Source of the DNA: Rallus limicola
Taxonomy: Eukaryota; Chordata; Aves; Gruiformes; Rallidae
Length of the DNA stretch: 64,000 nt
Assembly (NCBI GenBank): GCA_022605955.1
Contig: JAKCOZ010000005.1
Location: 44,320,950-44,384,949 of the forward strand
Direction of reading: 5' to 3'
Part shown: positions 1-10,644 of the stretch, one piece after another
How the letters are laid out: the number at the start of each line of letters is the position of its first letter
How positions within the stretch are numbered: the first letter of the stretch is position 1
Notes under the pieces: generated by a model
What the model was told of the DNA's origin: nothing
What the model saw: only the letters and a program-made list of their open reading frames with translations
Database searches by the model: none
Made by a program: the position numbers and the translations under genes

Positions 1-3000
1 ACTATTTAGATTTTTCTAGCAGCTCTGCTTTTTGTCAGCTTTTTGGTGCATTTTTTACTGTGGTATAATGTTGTATGAAATTGTTCTGTGTCATATTTGC
101 TGGATATTTTAGTTTTCCAGATGGACTAAACAGTCAGCATTGGCTCCATACTGATGAAGTACAAGTTCACTGTGTGAGTCTCGAGCACGTGCACACACTA
201 CTAGGCTGTGTTGAAAAATCTTAGAGCTATGACCGACAGATGCATGCTATCTAGCACTTGCCTTCCAGTACCAGCTACGGGACCTGATGGTCTATGAATG
301 GACGCTAAATTTTTCTGCAGGAGGAGGCACAGCTATTACAAGCTGTGGCTGGTCTGTAGACCCTCTGCATCCACAGGAGAATGTGTTAAAAACAGCAGCA
401 GCAAAAGGCCTTGTTTCTGTCTGGAGTTGCTGGACTGCAGTGCCAGCCATGGTTTATAGATGTGTCCCTTCCAGGAAACAGGCTAAATGCTGTTCTTTTC
501 AGCTAATTTCACTGTAATCCAGATTTCCTGCAGCAGCCATGTACTTTCACAAGCTTGTTGCATCAAAAAAATGTGGGGGAAATGTGAAACCTAATTAGCA
601 GTGAGTGATGTCTATGAGAAAAGCAGATGTGGAAGAATGATTGGACACTTTTGTTCTCACAAGGGAGTGAGGTCTAGAGTCAGATAGGTGCTGGGGTAGA
701 GATAGCACAAAAAAGGTACTAAGTAACAGATACGCAAATGCTTATATTTCAATATTAGTATGTCTCTGGGTTCTGATGAGGCTCCTGGGAGTGATTTTTA
801 TATAGCCTACTTTAGGTAACAACACTGATTATCATTCAGATTTGTTCTGTTGAGGGACAATATTTTCACTGTGTTATTCCCATGAGCAGTTCCTTTTCAA
901 GAGCTGCATCTTTTCAAAACAAGCTATAGCCTTCCTTGCTTCAGAGATTACGAAATCTTGAGGGAAGAAAAATGAACAAAAATCACCTTTGTTGGAAATC
1001 TCCCTCTTCCCCCTTAAAAATATAAACACAAATACATAAATACTTTGAGAAAGCAGCAGACTCATTCTTTCTCTAAGTCTGCATGTACTGTGGAGTTTTT
1101 CTGTCTCGTACAGCTACTACCCTAATTCTAGAAAGCCTTGTCTGCAGGCACAGAGACTATTTTTGACACTTGCCTGCTGCTGAGCTAGAGGCTGGACTAA
1201 GGCTGCTGAATGTATTGAGAGGTTCAGATTTTCTTCTCTTCTCTTTAAACCCATTTTCCTGCAGGGCTGGTGGACAGTTACTTGAATCAAGGCAGCATGC
1301 CCCAGATCAGTATTTATAACCACTCAGTAGTCACTGTGTACATTTCTTCCCTTGCTGTGAACTGGCCTTTAAAGCTGGAAAGATGCAAACAGAGCTAGCT
1401 GGGGTGAGAAAAGAAACAAAGTTATTTTAAGGATGAGAAAAACAATGACAGCTCACTTGAGGAACTGAACTCCTGTGTATGCAGTTATTTTCCTGTTTGG
1501 AGGCAGGATTTTATGAAGATGGTTGAGGACAGACAAGGTCTGTTCTGGGAAGAAGTTTGAGCAGCCCAGTTCTGGAAGATCAGTGCTACAGAGAGCAAAT
1601 TCTATCTAATAAAATAGACATAGTCTTAAGAATTATAAAGAAAGTATTATTTTCACTGTCCTAAAATAGCTATTCATTCCTTTATAGACAGAGAATAATG
1701 AAAAACATGGGATCTGCATAAATTGTGTACCTTTCCTATTAGACTCCTCCTTACTGTTGCTGAGATGAAAGCAGGCTCCAGAGAAGTTTCCAACACAAAA
1801 CTGAGCAGGACATGGTCTTGTGTACACACGTGTCGGACCCATGGAAATATCACTTGATGTGATATACTGTCCCCAATCATTTTCTGATACTCTGTTGCCT
1901 TTCTAATCATATCAGTAGCTTGTGGACTTTTCTTCAATGTATTCTAGGCTCTCTAGTTATGCCAGATCATGCAAGCACTGATCTTCTGTGAAGAACAAAG
2001 CATTTCCATCGTGATTAAAACCAGTTTGACACTACAGTACTTGCCAAATGGAATTATTCTACTGCTTTATAAATTTGCCAGCAGGGTCCTTTGTTTAAAT
2101 TTCCTAAATATTAATCTAAGTGCAATTAGCAATGTTGGTCTTTCTCTCCCAAAGCACTGGACTAAATTTTTCATTCATGAAGAGCTTTAGAGTGGGGACA
2201 GTGAAGAACAACCACTCTGCTAATGAAACCAAGTGTGTTGCTTTTCCCAAAGAAAATGCCCTACTTTTCATTTGAAATTGATAGCAGTAGCAGGAGCAAT
2301 GGAAAACAATACGCCTCCCTTGTCCAGATCATACATATTTTCATTGTTAGAGGCTGAGTTGTCAAGAAAGACCAGACAGAACTTTAATTAAAGTAATTGG
2401 TTTGACAGGGTGACTTGACAAGCTGGGTACAGGCAGCAAGCACAGGCATTTCCTGTCTCATAGTTAAATTTTAAACTCACAATGCAGCTTTTCTTTTGAG
2501 AAAAAATAGTTTTAGGATGTGGATGCAAGGGTACAACCTCATGTGAGACTGTACAGAATATTGTCAGGTGTGGTAAAGATCTCTAAATCACAGTGGGCAG
2601 AGCTGGTACAAACTCTGATCTACTTCGGTAGTGATAACATGCACAGTATGTTTTCGGATGTTGTGGTCGGGTTTTATCCACTACAACCACTTTCGGCATC
2701 TAGGAAGTTAGGGAAGGTTTAAAGTCAACCTTTGAAAAAGGGGTCTCATCCATCAGTGAGACTGGTTTATTAGCATGGTAGTGGGATTCCACTTGTAGAA
2801 GATCTGTGCTTTCAGTAAAAACACCTAGCACAGATAACACCTACAAATTGTGATTGGAGTTTGCTCTGTGGTAGGCAAAGCAAAACACTTTCTATCTGCA
2901 ATGTGGGACCTCGAACTGTGTTGCAATCTTAATCATACGAACACAAGAAACAATACTGTATGTGCTCTGCAAAGTTAGTAATGATCCATGGGAAGCAAGG

Positions 3001-6000
3001 ACACAAACTGGGTGTCTCTTCTTGTCGTGGCCTCTAGGGATCTATAGCAACATATCAAATAATCAAACTCTCTCTAAAGAATATTTTAGCTCTAAAGAGC
3101 CAACAGCTTAACATGGCAACTGTGCAGCCACCACAGCAAAGGGTCTAAAGGCTAAACAATTATGGAGGTAGCTGCAAAGGCACATTAGACAGGAGAACTG
3201 AGTTGGGAAACCCACACAGCTACTCCAGCTCTATATTTATCTACAGGGTGAGGAGTCTCTGATTGACCACAGGATTAACATCCTTTTAAAATAAAATGAG
3301 GGAGAAGTCAACACACTTGCAAAACTGAACAACAGATTTTGAAAGTCATGCAGCAACAGTAGCGAAGACTTGTATGCTACAAGTAATGTATTTAGCTGTT
3401 TGAGCAGGCAAGTGAGGTAATAGCTACCTCAGAAGTAATGAGACCCCAGTCTTTGTTTGTAATAGGACTTGAGGACAGTCAGTATCCTACCAACCTACTG
3501 AGCAGGCTGTAATAACAAATCACAAACCAAGAATGAATAGAAGCAGCCAGCCATTGTAGTCTTACCATGTACATCCGCTTGAAGATAAAGGGGAAATGCA
3601 CCTTTGTGTTTTGGACCAAACGAAAACAAGAGCCCTTAGTCTATAGATTATTATGTATTTTGTCTATTATTGGAAGCTTTCATTTTGCTATTCTCAAGCA
3701 ATTCCTGTTGTTAATATCGTATTCACATTTCTCTGCACACTGCTGAGAGTTATTAATTTCACATAGCCCTGTCTTTGTCCGTTTATCCGATGTAATTTGA
3801 CTGGGTTTCCTGTGGCTAATTACAGAGCAGAATCTGGAAAATTATTCTTTTTAAGGGTGATTTCTATTATTGAGATAAATAGGCCAAAATTCAGAACCCC
3901 AGATCAAAATGCTTCTGCGCTTTCAGAGCATTCAAGGCTCTTGAGAATTGGATTTCATCTGGTTAATGGGCAGAAAGGAAAAGGGCAGTCAGGTCCCTGG
4001 TGATAATGTCAGACATCAGGGCTGTGACAGGCAGAGCTGAGCGCTTCATTAACTCCTGCTCTGTCCCTCTCAGTCCTGCTGGCTTCCTGGACACACAACT
4101 TGAGCTGGGTTTAAGTGAACTAATCATCAGGTACAGCACATCCCTCCTCATCTTACAGGTTGCCAATCCTCAGGGAAACAAGTGCATTTATTCCATTTGC
4201 AGAAGAAAAGACATACTTCAATATTCTGTTAGGTATATTGTTATTGGTGCATTGGTCAGCCACCATAATGTAAAGATAGGGATGGTTTAACACATAGGCC
4301 CTTTGTCCCTGATCTGGGAATATCCTAAAGAAATCAAAGTCTCCTGAGGCCCTAAAGTCTCCTACTGCCCTTTATGTGACACCAACATTTTAGTTACCTC
4401 ATACAGCCCCTCTTTGCCTTTTACCTTGTCTTTCCAACCTGAAACAGGGAAACGAAGTCACCACTGTGCTCTTCTCTGGACATATGGGGAAGAGCCAGTG
4501 ACGAAACACACCCCATTTAAGATTTTGGCCCTTCAGGAACAAAGGATGAGGATAACATCCAGAAGGAGGATAACATTTCAGAACATCCAGAAATGTTCTG
4601 CAGCCCTTCTTAATCACCTCCTTGACTCACCTTCTCTGACAGTGATGAGTAAGGACTTACTACAGTAAGTGCAAAGATCAGTGATACAAGGTCTCTTCCT
4701 GTAGGAAGATCTTATTATCTGCATTAGCAAGCCACAGATTGTTTCCCCTGAGCAGAAGAGTAAGATGTGGCCACTAAGCTTGATAACTTGTATTGTCAGT
4801 ATACATGCAACTGTAAGGTATCATTTAGAAATTCAGATTTCCGACTGCACTGTTCTTCAGTCAGCATTTACTGAGCTTTTCCCAACTCAAAGTCCTCTGC
4901 TGTTTCTAACAAGTCAGAGTCAGTGCTAATGCACTTGGGGTAAGGCAAGGGGAGTAGAAGTGGGCACTGGGAAGAATAGAAAAGCTCCATGTGATTTATT
5001 GGAGGGTCAAGCCATTAAAAACTAGCCTAATGAGTAAAGAAAAAGAACCCCAGTGTTCTAAGCCATTCCAATTCTAGTCACACCTCTAGTTCTCAGGTGC
5101 ATGGCCAAACTGCTCTATCCAGATGAGTATTTCTAAATTTCATGGTGACCAAAAGGAAGTGTATTGCTTGGCCAGGACATTGAGAGCTGAACAACCTGCC
5201 TCACAAGCCCCTGCGTGTTCTGGAATTGTTATGGGAGCTTCCTGAGCTGCAGTCATTAAGGTGATGCCATGTTTTCTGTGGGGTTAAGTCCCACTAATGA
5301 GCAAGTAAGATTGAACTGTTTACAGATGTAGGCATAGAACTCTTTGCAGTTAACTGCCTTCGTCAGGATGATGGAAGCTGCTGAGCCTGCAAGCTGCTCT
5401 AGCCAGAGGGACCTTTGCCTCCACCTGGAGTCAGCTGGATTAATAACACTTCTGCTACGCTTCTGACATCTGCTTTTGTGGATCAATTGGCAGGACTGGC
5501 TCTGGGTTGCTGGGGTTTTATTTTTAATATCTCTGAAGATGCCTGGAATTTCCGAATAGAAAGCAAGAGAGCAGAATGCTGTATTTTTTTAAATGAGAGG
5601 GTAATAAAAAACAAGGCTGAATATTTTGATATAGACACTGGAAGGGTATATAATGTAGCAAACAGTTGCACTATTTTTTCTATTGTCAGAGCATCTAACC
5701 TAAGAATTATTTGTTCTTTCTCTAACTAAGTTCTCTTTCAGTTCTGAAGTTACAGACTTTGGAAGGTGTGGAATGCAAAGCCTCAGTGACATTTTACACT
5801 AATGTAAATAAACCCTGTCGCTTGCTTTGTGAGGTAGCTTATAACGTTTGGTTTTCAGTTATCTGAAATAATGCCTGATTGTTTTGGGGAGGGGGTGGTG
5901 TTTGTTGTTTGGTTTTGGGTTTTTTTCCAAAAAAGCTAGGTAGTGACACTTCCAAAAGCATCTGTACTTCATGCAAAATCACAGTCATATGGAAATGACA

Positions 6001-6356
6001 TCCTTCAGCTCATGCAAAACAGCTTTACAGGAGCCCTTTAGTATGTGCTGTTATTTCTCTTAATAATCCTTGAAATTTAATTCTCTTGTGCTTTGCTACC
6101 CTGTTTTGTACACCAACAGGTTTTCAGGGCTTCTCTGTATTGTTTTTGAAATATATGGGTTGGTTTAAAGAAAAATCTCTACTCTTGTAATCGTTGTTCT
6201 TGAAATATGGATATTTATCTGTAAAGAGAAAAACAACTTTTAAAAAGCCCTATGTTTTCCTTAAATTTGTTGCAATTAGGAAGTTTAGTTAACGGAAATG
6301 TATCCTTTTAAGCTCCTGTAATACTTCTCCAGTTACTGACTGCTCTCATTGTGTGT
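1..6356. other. Intergenic or intronic DNA, no gene recognised
   Basis: AT-rich single-copy-looking DNA. All open frames are short (at most about 105 codons), overlap on both strands and carry no domain I recognise. A G/T-rich low-complexity patch lies at about 5882-5930. The stretch 3600-4100 has the look of conserved non-coding DNA, but this is only an impression. No RNA gene, promoter or repeat family is identifiable. Confidence 0.6.
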
Positions 6357-6361
6357 ACTTA
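6357..6361. repeat. Target-site duplication, left copy (ACTTA)
   Basis: ACTTA directly abuts the TG end of the left LTR and is repeated immediately after the CA end of the right LTR (13310-13314). A 5-bp duplication agrees with ERVL-type integration. Its perfect state supports a recent, unrearranged insertion. Confidence 0.93.
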
Positions 6362-6949
6362 TGTCGTGGTTTCACCCCGGCTTGGGCCGAGATCCACGCA
6401 GCTGCCTGCTCCTTAAAGTAAAAGAGCAGGAGAAAAGGGAAAAAGGGGAGGGGGGAAACAAGGGAAGGGAAAAGGAAGGGGCAAGTAACTCCAAAACCAA
6501 GAAACTAAGAGGCCCGTGGGTTGGGATAAGGATAGTTTACTAAGATAACAGAAAAATAAAATATATACAATGCTAACAGGACTATAGAGCAAAAGAATAT
6601 GAAAATATTGATACACAATGCAGTTTCTCACCGAACCACACAACTCAGGCCGTACCACCCAGAGCCGTCCCGGAACCCGACCGTCCCCCAAGACCCTCGC
6701 GTCCCGGCCGCTCGTGTCCCGGAACCGCCCCTTCTTCCTCCCATCAGCCCCCCTTTTTCCTGGGCAGGACGTAATTGGCATGGAATATTCTCTTTGGCCC
6801 ATCTGGGTCACCTGTCCTGGCATTGACTGTCTGACTGCAACTAAAAACATCAGGGTGTTATCAGCACTGTTTTCATTTTAACTCCCAAACACAGCATTCC
6901 ATCCGCTGCTACAAATGAAATTAACTCTATCCTGACTGAAACCAGGACA
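6362..6949 (-). repeat. 3' LTR of the provirus
   Basis: This 588-bp copy is identical to the 5' LTR at 12722-13309 except at 6689 (C here, T at 13049). In the sense direction it runs TGTCCTGGTTTCAG...AACCACGACA. It holds a CpG-dense block (about 6650-6740) and a pyrimidine-rich sense-strand block (complement of about 6419-6483). Two AT-rich TATA-like sites lie at 6582-6587 and 6556-6567. I see no canonical AATAAA in the sense direction, so the polyadenylation site is unassigned. Confidence 0.96.
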
Positions 6950-6962
6950 TTATCCACCCCTT
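6950..6962 (-). promoter_or_regulatory. Putative polypurine tract
   Basis: Immediately inside the 3' LTR the sense strand reads AAGGGGTGGATAA. It is mostly purine and sits exactly where plus-strand DNA synthesis is primed in retroviruses. It is short and interrupted by T residues, so the exact limits are uncertain. Confidence 0.65.
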
Positions 6963-7446
6963 ATTCCATACCATTTACGTCATGACCAGATCCAACCATT
7001 TCTTTTGGGTACAACCAATGTTTCAGACACACATATCTGTATTATTCCCTTAGTCTATGGATCATTCTTCTGAGTTTTGTTGAGTAAATGATTTAGTCCA
7101 TGACTTTCAGGCTTCATTCGTTGTAACAGTCTCTCATGGTGTCAGTATGCGCCATTGGATCGTTGCATGCTGCATCTCGGGCTCTCGACCACTGCATCTG
7201 ACATGGTCCATGGTCATGGTCTGTGAATCAAAAGTGTTCATTTTCAAAGGGGAAGAGGAAAAAGTTCTTGTGATGGTAGGTCTTGATCCCATCATCGTGG
7301 CAGTCTTCCTTCATTGACGTGTATGTTTCCGGCTGTAACTCCATTGGTACAACACACAACAACAATTATATATACAGAAATTAAAGTAATAATGTATATA
7401 CTGTAATGGGTTATTTAGCACTTATTATAATACAATTTCTACCTTA
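6963..7446 (-). other. Non-coding gap between pol and 3' LTR; no env
   Basis: About 480 bp separate the pol stop (7447-7449) from the purine tract. No open frame of useful length, signal peptide, surface or transmembrane-like segment is seen on the sense strand. The element therefore lacks env, and no env remnant is recognisable. It could hold 3' untranslated or RNA transport signals, but nothing in it identifies one. Confidence 0.8.
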
Positions 7447-10400
7447 CTAATTACATCGGCTATTCTCACCTAAAATCAAATCCCTTTGAGGTACACATCG
7501 AGTTTCTCCATCCTTCTGCATTACCCACCAAGTAGAACCAGGTCCTTGAGCAAAAACAATTCCCGACATAGGTTTACCTTTACCTGAAGCAGGGATGACC
7601 CAAACTGTCTTCCCTAATATACTTTTCATGTGCACCACTGGGACTCTGTCTCCTTCTACAGTACATGGAAATTTTGACTGGGCAGGGCCAGCCCGATTGG
7701 TAGAACCCCTAGAGTTAACTAACCACGTGGCTTTTGCCAAATTTGTATCCCAATGTTTGAATGCTCCACCACCCATTGCTTTCAGGGTGGTCTTTAAGAG
7801 TCCATTATATCGTTCAATTTTCCCAGAGGCTGGTGCATGATAAGGAATGTGGTACACCCATTCAATGCCATGCTCTTTGGCCCAGGTGTCTATGAGAGCA
7901 TTTCGGAAATGAGTCCCGTTGTCTGACTCGATTCTTTCTGGGGTGCCGTGTCGCCATAGGACTTGCCTTTCAAGGCCCAGGATTGTATTCCGGGCAGTAG
8001 CATGGGGTACCGGATATGTTTCTAGCCAGCCAGTGGTAGCCTCCACCATTGTAAGCACATAGCGTTTGCCATGGCGGGTTTGTGGGAGGGTGATGTAATC
8101 AATCTGCCAGGCCTCCCCATATTTATATTTCATCCACCGTCCCCCATACCAAAGCGGCTTCAACCGCTTCGCCTGCTTAATTGCGGCACACGTCTCACAT
8201 TCATGGATAACTTGTGCAATAGCATCCATGGTTAAGTCCACCCCTCGATCTCGAGCCCATCTATATGTTGCATCTCTCCCTTGATGACCTGAGGAATCAT
8301 GAGCCCATCGAGCTATGAATAATTCACCTTTATGTTGCCAGTCTAGATCTACCTGAGCCACTTCAATCCTAGCAGCCTTATCTACCTGATGGTTGTTTTG
8401 ATGTTCCTCCATGGCTCGACTCTTAGGTACATGGGCATCAACATGACGTACCTTTACAACAAGCCTCTCTAATCGGGTAGCAATGTCTTGCCATAAGTCA
8501 GCAGCCCATATGGGTTTGCCTCTACGCTGCCAGTTGTTCTTTTTCCACTGTTGCAACCAACCCCACAGGGCATTAGCTACCATCCATGAGTCAGTATAAA
8601 GATAGAGCATTGGCCACTTTTCTCTCTCAGCAATGTCCAAGGCCAACTGGATGGCCTTCACCTCAGCAAATTGGCTTGATTCACCTTTTCCTTCAGTGGC
8701 TTCTGCTACTTGTCTGGTAGGACTCCATACAGCAGCTTTCCATCTTCGCTGCCTTCCCACAAGGCGACAGGAGCCATCGGTGAACAGGGCATATCGCTTC
8801 TCATTCTCTGGCAGTTTGTTGTAAGGTGGGGCTTCTTCAGCACGTGTCACCTCCTCGTCCTCTGGTGACATCCCAAAATCTTTGCCTTCTGGCCAGTCTG
8901 TGATCACTTCCACGATTCCTGGGCGATTAGGGTTTCCTATTTGAGCCCGCTGAGTAATTAGTGCAACCCACTTGCTCCACGTAGCATCAGTGGCATGGTG
9001 TGTAGAAGGGACCTTCCCTTTGAACATCCAGCCCAGCACCGGCAGTCGGGGTGCCAGGAGGAGTTGAGCTTCAGTTCCAATCACTTCTGAAGCGGCTCGA
9101 ACCCCTTCATAGGCGGCCAGTATTTCCTTTTCTGTTGGAGTATAATTGGCCTCAGATCCTTTGTAGGCCCGACTCCAAAACCCCAGTGGTCGACCTCTAG
9201 TCTCCCCTTGTGCTTTCTGCCAGAGACTCCAGGTAGGGCCATTCTCCCCGGCTGCAGTGTAAAGCACATTTTTAACATCTGTCCCTGTCCGGACAGGCCC
9301 AAGGGCTACTGCGTGGACTATCTCGCGTTTGATCTGTTCAAAGGCTTGCTGCTGCTCAGGGCCCCATTGGAAATCATTCTTCTTCCGAGTTACGTGGTAG
9401 AGTGGGCTCACAATGAGACTGTAGTTTGGGACATGCATTCGCCAAAAACCTATAACACCTAAGAAAGCTTGTGTTTCCTTTTTGTTGCTTGGTGGAGACA
9501 TAGCTGCTATTTTATTGATAATGTCCATTGGGATCTGACGACGCCCATCCTGCCATTTTATTCCTAAAAACTGGATTTCTCGGGTAGGCCCCTTGACTTT
9601 ACTTTGCTTTATAGCAAAACCAGCTTCCAAAAGGATTTGAATTATCCTTTTTCCTTTCTCAAATACTTCCTCTGCTGTATTGCCCCATACAATGATGTCA
9701 TCAATATACTGCAGGTGCTCTGGGGCTTTACCCTTTTCCAGTGTGGTCTGAATTAGTCCATGGCAAATGGTGGGGCTGTGTTTCCACCCCTGGGGCAGAC
9801 GATTCCACGTGTATTGGATGCCCCTCCAAGTGAAAGCAAATTGTGGCCTGCACTCTGGCGCCAGTGGTATTGAGAAGAAAGCATTTGCAATGTCAATTGT
9901 GGCATACCACTTGGCTGCCTTTGACTCCAATTCATACTGCAGTTCCAGCATGTCTGGTACAGCAGCACTCATACCTGGAGTGACTTCGTTTAGGCCACGA
10001 TAATCCACTGTCAGCCTCCACTCTCCATCGGACTTCCGCACTGGCCATATGGGACTGTTAAAGGGTGAGCGGGTTCGGCTGATCACCCCTTGATTCTCTA
10101 GTTGACGAATCAGCTTATGGATGGGGATCAGGGAATCCCTGTTAGTACGGTATTGTCTCCTGTGCACCGTCGTTGTAGCAATTGGCACCTGCTGTTCTTC
10201 AACCTTCAATAACCCCACAACAGAAGGATCATCAGAGAGTCCAGGCAAGGCACGCAATTGCTCAGTGCCTTCTGTCTCCAAAGCAGCTATTCCAAAAGCC
10301 CACCGGTACCCTTTTGGGTCCTTAAAATAACCTCTACGGAGGTAATCTATACCTAAAATGCATGGAGCTTCTGGGCCAGTCACAATTGGGTGTTTCTCCC

Positions 10401-10641
10401 AGTCCTTCCCAGTTAAGCTCACTTCAGCCTCTAACACAGTCAATTGTTGGGATCCACCTGTCACTCCAGAAATGCTGACAGGTTTTGTCCCTACATGATT
10501 CGATGGCATTATCGTACACTGGGCACCAGTATCCACCAGAGCCTTGTACTCTTGTGGGTCTGACATGCCAGGCCATCTGATCCACACAGTCCAATAAACA
10601 CGGTTATCCCTCTCCTCCACCTGGCTGGAGGCAGGGCCCCT
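7447..10641 (-). CDS. pol: Endogenous retroviral Pol: protease, RT, RNase H, integrase
   Basis: The frame is open for 1064 codons from the codon after the gag UAG to TAG at 7447-7449. There is no plausible own ATG at its start, so translation probably comes by readthrough from gag. Residues are numbered from the GTG (Val) codon at 10620. The aspartic protease has DTGA (D30) and ILGIDY near 88-93. Reverse transcriptase has LTVDYRGLN (203-211), the TIDIANAFF aspartate (D243), LPQGWKHSP (275-283) and YIDD (305-308). RNase H shows D615 (FTDGS), E653, D677 (TDSWM) and RHVDAH (725-730). Integrase has a zinc-binding H774/H779/C808/C811 set and the catalytic triad D841, D900, E936 with DD35E spacing. 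A C-terminal tail follows to 1057. No dUTPase domain is seen. The enzymes would copy the RNA genome and insert the DNA. No broken motif was found, so activity is possible but untested. Confidence 0.95.
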   Translation of the reverse strand, partial: RGPASSQVEERDNRVYWTVWIRWPGMSDPQEYKALVDTGAQCTIMPSNHVGTKPVSISGVTGGSQQLTVLEAEVSLTGKDWEKHPIVTGPEAPCILGIDYLRRGYFKDPKGYRWAFGIAALETEGTEQLRALPGLSDDPSVVGLLKVEEQQVPIATTTVHRRQYRTNRDSLIPIHKLIRQLENQGVISRTRSPFNSPIWPVRKSDGEWRLTVDYRGLNEVTPGMSAAVPDMLELQYELESKAAKWYATIDIANAFFSIPLAPECRPQFAFTWRGIQYTWNRLPQGWKHSPTICHGLIQTTLEKGKAPEHLQYIDDIIVWGNTAEEVFEKGKRIIQILLEAGFAIKQSKVKGPTREIQFLGIKWQDGRRQIPMDIINKIAAMSPPSNKKETQAFLGVIGFWRMHVPNYSLIVSPLYHVTRKKNDFQWGPEQQQAFEQIKREIVHAVALGPVRTGTDVKNVLYTAAGENGPTWSLWQKAQGETRGRPLGFWSRAYKGSEANYTPTEKEILAAYEGVRAASEVIGTEAQLLLAPRLPVLGWMFKGKVPSTHHATDATWSKWVALITQRAQIGNPNRPGIVEVITDWPEGKDFGMSPEDEEVTRAEEAPPYNKLPENEKRYALFTDGSCRLVGRQRRWKAAVWSPTRQVAEATEGKGESSQFAEVKAIQLALDIAEREKWPMLYLYTDSWMVANALWGWLQQWKKNNWQRRGKPIWAADLWQDIATRLERLVVKVRHVDAHVPKSRAMEEHQNNHQVDKAARIEVAQVDLDWQHKGELFIARWAHDSSGHQGRDATYRWARDRGVDLTMDAIAQVIHECETCAAIKQAKRLKPLWYGGRWMKYKYGEAWQIDYITLPQTRHGKRYVLTMVEATTGWLETYPVPHATARNTILGLERQVLWRHGTPERIESDNGTHFRNALIDTWAKEHGIEWVYHIPYHAPASGKIERYNGLLKTTLKAMGGGAFKHWDTNLAKATWLVNSRGSTNRAGPAQSKFPCTVEGDRVPVVHMKSILGKTVWVIPASGKGKPMSGIVFAQGPGSTWWVMQKDGETRCVPQRDLILGENSRCN

Positions 10642-10644
10642 CTA
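10567..10644 (-). promoter_or_regulatory. Putative gag-pol stop-codon readthrough signal (UAG plus pseudoknot)
   Basis: The gag stop is UAG (10642-10644), and pol continues in the same frame. After a 10-nt spacer (10632-10641) comes a 6-bp hairpin: CCTCCA (10626-10631) pairs with TGGAGG (10614-10619). Its 6-nt loop GCCAGG (10620-10625) is fully complementary to CCTGGC at 10567-10572, about 41 nt farther on. This permits an H-type pseudoknot. In gammaretroviruses a UAG followed by a spacer and pseudoknot gives partial readthrough. The stop, frame and complementarities are directly visible; function is inferred. Confidence 0.7.

Noticed and set aside
6599..6881. Plus-strand open frames within the LTR (repeated at 12978-13241)
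   Set aside because: They are antisense to LTR transcription and arise from the GC-rich, stop-poor block.
8633..10330. Several plus-strand open frames of 60-85 codons
   Set aside because: They are antisense shadows of the intact pol frame.
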